A stretch of DNA of 19,717 bases, from positions 1-19,717 of the forward strand of contig CAYSGF010000010.1 of NCBI GenBank assembly GCA_964430275.1. Reading direction: 5' to 3'. Positions 6,886 through 13,616 of this stretch are shown piece by piece. The position numbers were made by a program, and so were the translations under genes. The notes under the pieces are model-generated. The model was not told the origin of the DNA. It did not search any database and saw nothing but the letters and a program-made list of their open reading frames with translations. Every line of letters starts with the position of its first letter. Position 1 is the first letter of the stretch. Source of the DNA: DASTYK01 sp964430275 (GTDB lineage Bacteria; Gemmatimonadota; Gemmatimonadetes; Longimicrobiales; RSA9).

Positions 6886-8786
6886 CGATGCCGGTCCTCT
6901 CCAGACGGCTGCGCCGGTGCAACCAGCGTCGCACTGACGAGGCGATGATCGGAGCCGCCGTCCGCGAATGTGCGGGCGGCACTCACATCATAGCCGCGCA
7001 CCCACACCCAGTCTATCCGTTCCACCGGGTGGAGCGCCGGCCAGGTCGCGGCTGGCGCAGAGGCTGAAAGGGCGAAGGCGTCTCGAAATCCCGCAGCCTG
7101 GAGGATTCGCTCGACCTCGCTACCGGGTCCTGCATTCAGGTCACCGAGCAGCACAGCGCGCGGCGCATCCTGCAGGTGTTTCACGACTGCGCGCACCTGT
7201 GCGCGCTGTTGCGCGGCTGTGAGGCCGAAGTGCGTGCCGGCGGCGACGATGGAGCCGTTGCGCAGGGGAAGGGTGACCTGCACGAGGCGCTTGCGATCGC
7301 CGTCGAGATGCGGCAGCGGGGTCGATGTCCACTCGTGCATCGTGCGACGCGTCAGCAGCGCGTCTCCGAGCAGTCTGCCCTTGCTCGGTGCGAAGAGGTC
7401 ACGCATGCCGAGGTGCTGGCCGAGCCAGAGCGGGAGGTCCACGCCGTAGGCGATCAGCAGGCCGGCGGGCGCTTCCTGGAGTGCGACGAGGTCGGCGCCG
7501 CTCGCGCCGATGGTATGCGCGATTCGTGCGGGATCGAAGCGCCAGTCCTGCGAGAAGCCGAGATGAATGTTGAACGTCGCGACGCCGAGTGTGGGAGTGC
7601 GCGCGTCGCTTGGCGGGCCGTGCTGTTCGCGGGTAACGAGCCCGGCGGCGAGGAGTACGGCGAGCGCGGCGAGCAGGGCGGGCTCGCGGACGTGGCGGCG
7701 GGGTGCGGGGAGTGGCCGGGGCAGCAACAGCACGACGCAGGCGAGCAGGCCGGCGGCGGCGGCAATCACGAGTGGAGCGCGTCCATCGAGTGAGGGCAGT
7801 GTGAACGCTGCGAAGAACGTGAGCGCGTGGGTCGCGGCGAAGCCGATCAGGAGGAGAGGCATGAGTGCGAGAGTCCAGCCCTTGCGGCTGCCGCTGGCCG
7901 GGGTGAGGGCGGGCGCGAGGAGGACCAGTGCGGCGGCATGGCCGGCCAGCAGCAGCAAGGCACCCGGCCAGCCCCCGACGCCCGGCGCCAGCACGGCCGC
8001 GACGCCGGCAATGAGTGCGCAGCTGACGGTGATCGCGCGGTAGGAGGCGGTCGGCAGAGCGCGCGTCGCGAGCACGAACACGGCGAGTGCGCAGATCGCG
8101 GCGGTTGCGGCGGCGAGCGGCGGGTATGGCACGCCGGTCAGGCGCGCGGCGACTTCAGGCCGGGCTAGCATGACCAACTCGAGGAAGAGGATGCACGCGA
8201 GGGCGACGGCGCCGCGCAGCCGCATTCCGCCGACACGCCGTTCGAGTGAGCTGTCGCCGTGGTCGTGCGGCGGCTGGAGCAGCCAGGCGGCGGCGAGTGC
8301 TGTGGCGAGCGCGCTCAGTCCGACCTGCGCGAGCACCGGCGCGCCGGGTCGCAGCAGCAGGTCCCAGCTCCAGCCGGCGAAGCGCAACAGCTGTTCGAGC
8401 AGGAGTGCGGCCGCAGCGCCTGCAGAGAGGGTACGCCGGTCGAACAGGCCGACTGCGGCGGACAGGAACGTCGCACCTGCGGCGAGCACGAGGGCGGAGG
8501 CGATCCAGCGGGCGGGGAATGCCGGGAAACAGAGAGCGATGCGGGCCAGTGCGGCGGCAGCGGCGGCGGCGGCGAGCAGGCGCTCGCGGCCGATGCGTCG
8601 CGCCAGTGGCAGCGCGGGGACGCAGAGCGCCGCGAGCGGCAGAAGCATCTGCAGCCACGCGCCGTCGCGGCCGTCGAACACGGCGTCATACACGAGTGCG
8701 AACAGGGTGGCGAGGAGTGCGCTGATGCCCTGCAGCAGGAAGAGCAGGATCAGTGCACTGAGCGGGAACTCGATGCGCGCCCGCAC
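6882..8786 (-). CDS. Polytopic membrane protein with C-terminal EEP (endonuclease/exonuclease/phosphatase) domain
   Basis: The 634-aa protein has two parts. Residues 1 to about 385 form roughly ten or more hydrophobic helices (Ala/Leu-rich, no transporter signature recognised). Residues about 398-625 form an EEP-fold phosphohydrolase. The catalytic set looks complete: TFN (N406), LQE (E438), GTHFG (H519), GDLNA (D549, N551), RIDWV (D592) and SDH (D613, H614). Such domains cleave phosphodiesters in DNA, RNA, sphingomyelin or phosphoinositides. Membrane attachment favours a lipid or cell-envelope substrate, and eukaryotic CWH43 has a comparable TM-plus-EEP layout. The start is GTG at 8786, 9 bases after the kinase stop, with a weak ribosome-binding site. 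It sits between the sensor kinase and the TPR gene in the same operon. Substrate unknown. Confidence 0.85.
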   Translation of the reverse strand: MRARIEFPLSALILLFLLQGISALLATLFALVYDAVFDGRDGAWLQMLLPLAALCVPALPLARRIGRERLLAAAAAAAALARIALCFPAFPARWIASALVLAAGATFLSAAVGLFDRRTLSAGAAAALLLEQLLRFAGWSWDLLLRPGAPVLAQVGLSALATALAAAWLLQPPHDHGDSSLERRVGGMRLRGAVALACILFLELVMLARPEVAARLTGVPYPPLAAATAAICALAVFVLATRALPTASYRAITVSCALIAGVAAVLAPGVGGWPGALLLLAGHAAALVLLAPALTPASGSRKGWTLALMPLLLIGFAATHALTFFAAFTLPSLDGRAPLVIAAAAGLLACVVLLLPRPLPAPRRHVREPALLAALAVLLAAGLVTREQHGPPSDARTPTLGVATFNIHLGFSQDWRFDPARIAHTIGASGADLVALQEAPAGLLIAYGVDLPLWLGQHLGMRDLFAPSKGRLLGDALLTRRTMHEWTSTPLPHLDGDRKRLVQVTLPLRNGSIVAAGTHFGLTAAQQRAQVRAVVKHLQDAPRAVLLGDLNAGPGSEVERILQAAGFRDAFALSASAPAATWPALHPVERIDWVWVRGYDVSAARTFADGGSDHRLVSATLVAPAQPSGEDRHR

Positions 8787-8795
8787 GGTTGGTCG

Positions 8796-10937
8796 CTAGC
8801 CCTGGGCGCGCAGCGGACCGACCTGCAGGAACGAGTCGGCTCCGCCATCCTCAGCCGCGGGCGGCGCGCTCGGCAGGTCGATCACGAACTTCGATCCTTC
8901 GCCGTAGGTGCTCTCCACGGAGATCGTGCCACCGAGGAGCGTCAGCAGCTTGCGGGTGATGGACAGTCCGAGGCCAGTGCCGCCGTACTCGCGCGTGTGC
9001 GACTGATCGATCTGGCGGAAATCCTCGAAGATCGATTCCAGGTTTTCCGGCTTGATGCCGATGCCCGTATCCTCCACGGTGATCCGGACGACGTCACCGG
9101 CAGGGCGCGCCGATACTGCGACGACGCCTTCATGCGTGAATTTGATCGCGTTGGAGACCAGGTTGAGCAGCACCTGCTTCAGCTTCGTGCGATCGGTTTC
9201 GACGGTCGGCAGCTCGGCACCGACGTTGACGTGGAAGTCCAGCTCTTTCGCGCGCACCATCGGTGCGACCGTCTCGGCGAGCTCGTCCACGATCTCGGAA
9301 AGCGCCACGGGCTCGACGTGCAGCGGCATCTTGCCGGCCTCGATCTTCGAGAGGTCGAGGATATCGTTGATCAGCTCGAGGAGGTGCTGGCTCGTGTTGT
9401 AGACCTTTGCGAGCGCCTCGTCCTGCTGCTCGGAGAGCGCGCCGTAGATGCGCTCCCGCATCAGGGACGTGTAGCCGAGGATCACGTTGATCGGCGTGCG
9501 CAGCTCGTGGCTCATGTTTGCGAGGAACTCGCTCTTCAGCCGCGACGCCTTCTCCAGCTCGTGACTCTGCCACTCCAGCCGCCGGTTGCGCTCCTCGAGC
9601 TCTGCGGTCGCCTGGCGGATCCGGTCCTCCAGTCCCTCGTTCAGCTGCCGCAGCTCGTTCGCGAGCCGCTCGTTCTCCTGTGTGAACGTCAGGTCGTGCA
9701 GCACACTGACGATGGCGGTTGGCTCACCGCGCGCATTCAGGATCTTGTTCGATGCGATCTCGGCCGGGAACTCGCGCTCGGTATCCGGATCCATCAGCAC
9801 CATGCGATCGACCTGCCGCGTGTCGCGACTCAGCAGGAAATTGCTGATGAGCGTCGTGAAGCGGGTATCGTTCGACTGGATCAGCTGACGCTTCGCACCG
9901 AACGTTTCTGCGTCCGCTACGAAGAGCCGGTCCGCCTCGGAGTTCATGAGCACGATGTTGGAGTGCTCGTCGGTCACGAGGATCGGATCACTGACATTCT
10001 CGAGGATGACGTTGAGCCGGTCGCGCTCCAGGCGTGCGCCATACTCCGCGACGCGCGACCGGCTGAACTGTGACTCCATCTCGCCGACCGCCCGTTTCAG
10101 GTCGGTGATATCACGCAGCACGCTCATCACCGCGCCTTCGCCGAGTGCGGCGATCGGCATGGCCAGGACCTCGAAGAGAAGGTCCGTGCCTTCGTAGGTA
10201 TCGACCAGGTTCAGCTCGCGGGCGCCAGGCGTCGCCGGCATACCGCTGATCGCGGCCTGCGTCAGAAACGACGAGTAGAGCAGGTTGTTGACGTCGACGG
10301 CGCGGCGGCGTCCTTCACTCGCATCCGGCCCTGTAGTCAGGAGCTCCTCGGCCCGCCGGTTCGCCAGCACGACGTCACCCACCGCGTTCGTGACGACAAC
10401 CGGGTCGGAGATCGCATTGATGATCTCCGTCAGGATGTCACGCTGGCGTACAAAGCGGTCGAGGCGTGCGGAGAGCTGCTCGGCGTCGAGCATGCGCTCG
10501 AGCGTCGCGCCGCACCGGCGCAGCAGATCGGCTGCGACGGCCACGCGGTCATCGAGCGTGGCGCGCTCGAGGAGGACGATGCCGATGGACCCGTGCCTGC
10601 CCGGTATCGGCAGCGCGGCCGCCGGAACGTCGAGCGTATCGTTGGGGAGGGCAGCACAAAGCCGGGGCGCGTCGAGCTCCTCGAAGAGGGCGAGGACAGG
10701 CGACCCCGGCTCACTGACGGCGCTCATGGTTTCCGCCATGCGCGTCGCGGGGACGCCCCACGCAAGCCCGTGAGGCCCCCCTTCCGTACGGACGATCAGC
10801 AGTGCGCGCTCGACTCCCGATTCACCGACGACGCGCTCCAGCACGAGCGAGCACGCTTCGTCAGGGTGACTGACTCGCGCCAGCTGCTCGAGCAGCGCAG
10901 CGACGAGGTCGTCGGAAGCGCGTACTGCATCCGCCAC
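8796..10937 (-). CDS. Soluble hybrid-sensor histidine kinase (GAF-PAS-PAS-HisKA-HATPase) coupled to gvpA
   Basis: This is an autophosphorylating sensor kinase, probably cytoplasmic because no transmembrane segment is visible. Domain order over 713 aa: GAF-like about 10-150, PAS about 165-285, PAS about 305-420, coiled coil about 420-465 (ENERLANELRQLNEGLEDRI), HisKA with phospho-acceptor H477 in FLANMSHELRTP, and HATPase with N-box NLVSNAIKF (about 592-600), DTGIGI (623-628) and GGTGLGLSI (652-660). There is no receiver domain and no response regulator in the window, so the partner is elsewhere. The GTG start at 10937 shares one base with the gvpA TAG stop (TAGTG), implying translational coupling. 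Input signals of GAF/PAS sensors include light, redox, gases and small ligands; no cofactor residue can be assigned here. Confidence 0.93.
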   Translation of the reverse strand: MADAVRASDDLVAALLEQLARVSHPDEACSLVLERVVGESGVERALLIVRTEGGPHGLAWGVPATRMAETMSAVSEPGSPVLALFEELDAPRLCAALPNDTLDVPAAALPIPGRHGSIGIVLLERATLDDRVAVAADLLRRCGATLERMLDAEQLSARLDRFVRQRDILTEIINAISDPVVVTNAVGDVVLANRRAEELLTTGPDASEGRRRAVDVNNLLYSSFLTQAAISGMPATPGARELNLVDTYEGTDLLFEVLAMPIAALGEGAVMSVLRDITDLKRAVGEMESQFSRSRVAEYGARLERDRLNVILENVSDPILVTDEHSNIVLMNSEADRLFVADAETFGAKRQLIQSNDTRFTTLISNFLLSRDTRQVDRMVLMDPDTEREFPAEIASNKILNARGEPTAIVSVLHDLTFTQENERLANELRQLNEGLEDRIRQATAELEERNRRLEWQSHELEKASRLKSEFLANMSHELRTPINVILGYTSLMRERIYGALSEQQDEALAKVYNTSQHLLELINDILDLSKIEAGKMPLHVEPVALSEIVDELAETVAPMVRAKELDFHVNVGAELPTVETDRTKLKQVLLNLVSNAIKFTHEGVVAVSARPAGDVVRITVEDTGIGIKPENLESIFEDFRQIDQSHTREYGGTGLGLSITRKLLTLLGGTISVESTYGEGSKFVIDLPSAPPAAEDGGADSFLQVGPLRAQG

Positions 10938-11239
10938 TAGCTCAGCTCATCGAGCCTGCGCTTCAGCTCGGCATTCTCTGCCATGACCCGATCCATGTCG
11001 CTGGACGTCGTCGTCGCCGCCGGGACCATGGGTCGCGATGCAGTGCTCGTCACCGCGATCGCCTCGGCGAAACGGAGGTAGGTTTCGACCGATGCCACCA
11101 CGATACGTGCTTCGACACTGACCAGGTCGATACCGACCAGCGATACGCGCACGTATGCGTCGATGACGATCCCCTTGTCCAGCACCCGGTCAAGAATGTC
11201 AATCAGGCTCGAGCCTGCCGGGGCTCTTTCGACCGCCAT
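10937..11239 (-). CDS. gvpA: GvpA, major gas-vesicle shell protein, with C-terminal extension
   Basis: GvpA polymerises into the gas-permeable, water-excluding wall of the gas vesicle. Residues 1-66 match the canonical core: SSLIDILDRVLDKGIVIDAY, then VRVSLVGIDLVSVEARIVVA, then SVETYLRFAEAI. The protein is 100 aa, while typical GvpA is about 70-88 aa. Residues 67-80 form a Thr/Ala/Pro linker and 81-99 (DMDRVMAENAELKRRLDEL) a short coiled-coil-like helix. The ATG at 11239 has the best ribosome-binding site of the operon (GGAGAAA, 7 bases from GGAG to ATG), in keeping with high output. It follows gvpJ by 33 bases and its stop overlaps the kinase start. It is the last gvp gene of the operon, whereas gvpA is usually first. 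Confidence 0.95.
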   Translation of the reverse strand: MAVERAPAGSSLIDILDRVLDKGIVIDAYVRVSLVGIDLVSVEARIVVASVETYLRFAEAIAVTSTASRPMVPAATTTSSDMDRVMAENAELKRRLDELS

Positions 11240-11243
11240 GTAG

Positions 11244-11255
11244 TTTCTCCGGAGA
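11244..11255 (-). promoter_or_regulatory. Ribosome-binding site of gvpA inside a palindrome
   Basis: On the minus strand GGAGAAA (complement of 11244-11250) lies 4 bases before the gvpA ATG. It overlaps a perfect 10-base palindrome, TCTCCGGAGA (11246-11255). The overlap could affect ribosome access or be a protein-binding site; neither is shown. Confidence 0.45.
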
Positions 11256-11272
11256 CAGGAACAGTTACCGCG

Positions 11273-11593
11273 CTATTTCGACTTCGTGCCCTTCGCCTCG
11301 ATCCGGTCCAGCTTGGCCTGCAGCGCGTCGAGGCGATCGGCCAGCCGCTTCACATCGCCCGCACCGACCTCCGGCTTTGCATAGTGCGGATCGGTTCGCC
11401 ACCAGTTCATCCCGATCTGCTCCGCCTTGTCGATCGAGCACACGAGCAGCCGGATCTGAATGGTCAGCAGCTCCACGTTCGCGAGGTTGATCTTGATGTC
11501 ACCCGCGATGACAAGACCCTTGTCCAGGATCCGGTCGAGAATATCGACCAACCCCTGGGAGCGGTGCGGACCCAGCTCGTACGAACTCGTCAC
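11273..11593 (-). CDS. gvpJ: GvpJ, minor GvpA-family gas-vesicle protein
   Basis: GvpJ is a minor homologue of GvpA needed to start vesicle assembly. The 106-aa product has the GvpA-family core at about residues 14-60: GLVDILDRILDKGLVIAGDI, then INLANVELLTIQIRLLVCSI, then DKAEQIGMNWW. The IAGDI, ELLTI and GM(D/N)WW features are as I recall them for Bacillus megaterium GvpJ and differ from GvpA. A C-terminal helix (residues about 78-100, RLADRLDALQAKLDRIEAK) is coiled-coil-like. The start is GTG at 11593 with GGAG 4 bases upstream. It follows gvpK by 10 bases and precedes gvpA by 33. Confidence 0.92.
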   Translation of the reverse strand: MTSSYELGPHRSQGLVDILDRILDKGLVIAGDIKINLANVELLTIQIRLLVCSIDKAEQIGMNWWRTDPHYAKPEVGAGDVKRLADRLDALQAKLDRIEAKGTKSK

Positions 11594-11603
11594 AGGACTC
11601 CTT

Positions 11604-11942
11604 TCAGAGAAGTCTGCCCAGCGGGCCGAGATCGATGTTCAACTCTTCACCCTCGAGTCCGAAGGAAATCTTGATCTCTTCCAGTCGTTCCTGCAACCGC
11701 AGCAGGGCGAGCCCGAGGCGTTCGATCTCATCGTCGCTCAGGGTGCCACCTTCCATCCTGCGCACTGCCTGATGCTCGAGCACGCGGCGCAGGAACTCGA
11801 CGAGTGTGAGAACGAGCTTTGCGAGTCCCGCCTCCACGTCCTCCGGACTCGCGTCGATGCGCTCGGGCAGGTCGGGCGCGAGGTCGCGCAGCTCGGCGGC
11901 GAACAGCTCGAGATCCTCGGCATCGATGCGGCGCTCGCTCAT
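11604..11942 (-). CDS. gvpK: GvpK, gas-vesicle assembly protein
   Basis: GvpK is a conserved accessory protein required for gas-vesicle formation; its molecular role is not settled. The 112-aa product carries the family signature: GLAKLVLTLVEFLRRVLEHQ, AVRRMEGGTLSDDEIERLGL, then ELNIDLGPLGRLL at the C-terminus. The ATG at 11942 overlaps the upstream stop (ATGA, 11939-11942), so translation is coupled. A much longer frame open up to 12509 is only the antisense-like shadow over the preceding gvpF/L gene. Length is normal for the family. Confidence 0.93.
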   Translation of the reverse strand: MSERRIDAEDLELFAAELRDLAPDLPERIDASPEDVEAGLAKLVLTLVEFLRRVLEHQAVRRMEGGTLSDDEIERLGLALLRLQERLEEIKISFGLEGEELNIDLGPLGRLL

Positions 11943-12616
11943 GTCACGAAGGTATAAGGCGGCCAGGGTCCGCTCGTCAGGAAGCGCAGCTCCCGGCGCG
12001 CTGCGACCGCACGCGCGAGTGCATCCCGGTAGTCGGTGGCGGAATCCCGCCGCACGAGAAATGCCACGCTCGCCAGGCCGTGCGCCGTCTCGAGCGCTTC
12101 GACGCGCGAGCCCACCACCGTGGGGCCGAGCTCGGACTCGAGCTCGGCGGCGATCACCCGCCCTGCCGCACTTCTGCGGGCGTGCTCGGCGCGGTGTCCT
12201 GCGAGTGCTTCCAGGTATGCGCGGCCGCTGTCTGTCGGCTCGGGACGCACATCCCGGGCCGGGGCGCTCAACCGCGGGTCGATGATGTGAACACCATATT
12301 CCGCGGTGCCCGCGAGCTCTGCGAGCTGGGTCCGCCACTCTGCCGCGCGGGCAGCAGTGCGCGTGCGCACGTCCGCTTCGTCCGCCAGCCACTGGCCGAA
12401 GCGCAGGGGCACCGGCGTGACCTGCTGCATGGCCGCCTCGATCACGGCATGGTGGCGCTGCACCGCCTCGACGGATGCGCGTATCGGTGCGGCCGCGGGC
12501 GACACCCATACCGCGAGATCGTCGGCGTCGATGGTCGTGACCGGCGCGTCGTCCAGGCCGGGCACGCCGCTCGGTTTGTGGTCGGCAGGGGTGACGCAGT
12601 AGAGGTGCAGGCCCAC
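11939..12616 (-). CDS. GvpF/GvpL-family protein, third paralogue
   Basis: GvpF/L proteins are gas-vesicle assembly factors that interact with the GvpA subunit. This 225-aa member shows the family's N-terminal strand (LHLYCVTPA), the central HHAVIEAAMQQVTPVPLRFG segment typical of the family, and the C-terminal GPWPPYTFVT. It is shorter than the other two paralogues (263 and 269 aa). The GTG start at 12616 directly follows the TGA of the upstream gvpS-like gene, and its own stop overlaps gvpK. This extra F/L copy sits between the S-like and K genes, where the Bacillus megaterium order as I know it has none. Whether to call it F or L cannot be decided from sequence alone. Confidence 0.9.
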   Translation of the reverse strand: MGLHLYCVTPADHKPSGVPGLDDAPVTTIDADDLAVWVSPAAAPIRASVEAVQRHHAVIEAAMQQVTPVPLRFGQWLADEADVRTRTAARAAEWRTQLAELAGTAEYGVHIIDPRLSAPARDVRPEPTDSGRAYLEALAGHRAEHARRSAAGRVIAAELESELGPTVVGSRVEALETAHGLASVAFLVRRDSATDYRDALARAVAARRELRFLTSGPWPPYTFVT

Positions 12617-12835
12617 TCAGGGTGCCGGCCGTTTCGGCGGCATCCAGTCGCGCGCGGTCTCGACGGACGTGAGCACGACCTGGAGTCCGAGGTATACGAG
12701 GTCCACGCCGGCCACGCTGATCATCACCTCGCCGCTGATCACGGCGCCGCGATCGAGCACCCGGCTCACGATCTCCGAGAGGGTCAGCTGTTCGTGGACG
12801 CTCAGCTGGGCCTGGTTCTCCGGCTCATTCGCCAT
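12617..12835 (-). CDS. GvpS/GvpM-like minor GvpA-family protein
   Basis: This 72-aa protein is a divergent GvpA homologue, probably a minor shell or nucleation component. The core at about residues 16-62 reads TLSEIVSRVLDRGAVISGEV, then MISVAGVDLVYLGLQVVLTS, then VETARDW. The SVAGVDLVYL pattern resembles GvpS of Bacillus megaterium. The open frame extends to 12976, but the ATG at 12835 has GGGAG 6 bases upstream and starts just before the conserved core. It overlaps the upstream gvpL by 11 bases, and its stop abuts the next start (TGAGTG). Position between an L and the K/J genes also fits GvpS. Confidence 0.88.
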   Translation of the reverse strand: MANEPENQAQLSVHEQLTLSEIVSRVLDRGAVISGEVMISVAGVDLVYLGLQVVLTSVETARDWMPPKRPAP

Positions 12836-13616
12836 CGGGCTCTCCCATGAAGCGATAAGCGGCCCAGGGTCCCGAGAAGGCGAGCTCGATGCCAACCGGC
12901 CGCAGCGCCTCGGCACGCGCGCCAAGCAGTTCGATGAGCGACGCTTCACCCGACCGGTCGACCAGTACGGCAGCACTGAGGACGACGGGCAGCTCGGCAG
13001 CTGCTCTCGGCAGACTCAATCGAACCGTGTCGAGTACATGCGGACGCACCTCGATGAGGAGCTCGTCGGCGATGCGGTGCGCGGCGTGGGTGACTTCTCT
13101 CTTCAGCAGGTCGGCCCGTTTACGCTCGAGCAGGAACCGTCTGCCCGGCGCGGCCGCAGCGATCTCCTCCTGTAGCGCACGCACGGCATCCGACACTTCG
13201 GCGGCGTGCTCGGTCAGTGTATCGGCGCGATAGGCGACCTTCAGGTCCCACTCGCGCCTTCCTGTGAAGCGCGCAAGCGTGGCGCTTATCTGATCGGCGC
13301 GGGGGCCTGCGTCCGCGTGCAACGCGTCCTTCGAGCTGAAGAGGGTAAAGAGTGGAGCGGGGACGATCTCACCGTGATCGACGAACCACGCGACGACGCG
13401 CTCGTGGGCAAGTCCTCGCGCCGCGACCCAGTCGAGGTCCTGCAGTCGCGAATCCAGCGACGGTGCCGAATACTGCTCCGCCGGCAGCAGGCTGACGACC
13501 GCGTGCACGGCGCCGAGCGCGACGGTCTCGACGGGCGCGTCGTCGAGCCCCGCCGGCACGTTCGCGAGCGCGGTCCCGGGCGGTACGAAGCCGTAGAGGT
13601 AGATCACGTCGCTCAC
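12825..13616 (-). CDS. gvpL: GvpF/GvpL-family protein, GvpL position
   Basis: This is a gas-vesicle assembly factor of the GvpF/L family, 263 aa. Visible features: N-terminal VIYLYGFVPPG, the central HERVVAWFVDHGEIVPAPLF segment, then a helical middle (EWDLKVAYRADTL), and C-terminal IELAFSGPWAAYRF. The start chosen is GTG 13616, which overlaps the upstream ATPase stop as GTGA with GGGAG about 6 bases upstream; an in-frame ATG at 13628 is the alternative. Its place after gvpG (with the ATPase inserted) and before the gvpS-like gene fits GvpL. Direct coupling to the ArsA-like ATPase suggests the two act together. Confidence 0.9.
   Translation of the reverse strand: MSDVIYLYGFVPPGTALANVPAGLDDAPVETVALGAVHAVVSLLPAEQYSAPSLDSRLQDLDWVAARGLAHERVVAWFVDHGEIVPAPLFTLFSSKDALHADAGPRADQISATLARFTGRREWDLKVAYRADTLTEHAAEVSDAVRALQEEIAAAAPGRRFLLERKRADLLKREVTHAAHRIADELLIEVRPHVLDTVRLSLPRAAAELPVVLSAAVLVDRSGEASLIELLGARAEALRPVGIELAFSGPWAAYRFMGEPDGE

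Noticed and set aside
8259..10073. 604-aa plus-strand open frame
   Set aside because: It is antisense to the EEP protein and the histidine kinase, both with intact catalytic motifs. Long antisense frames are expected at this GC content.
11604..12509. Long version of gvpK (301 aa)
   Set aside because: The extra N-terminal 189 residues are an out-of-frame reading of the gvpF/L gene; the GvpK family starts at the ATG at 11942.
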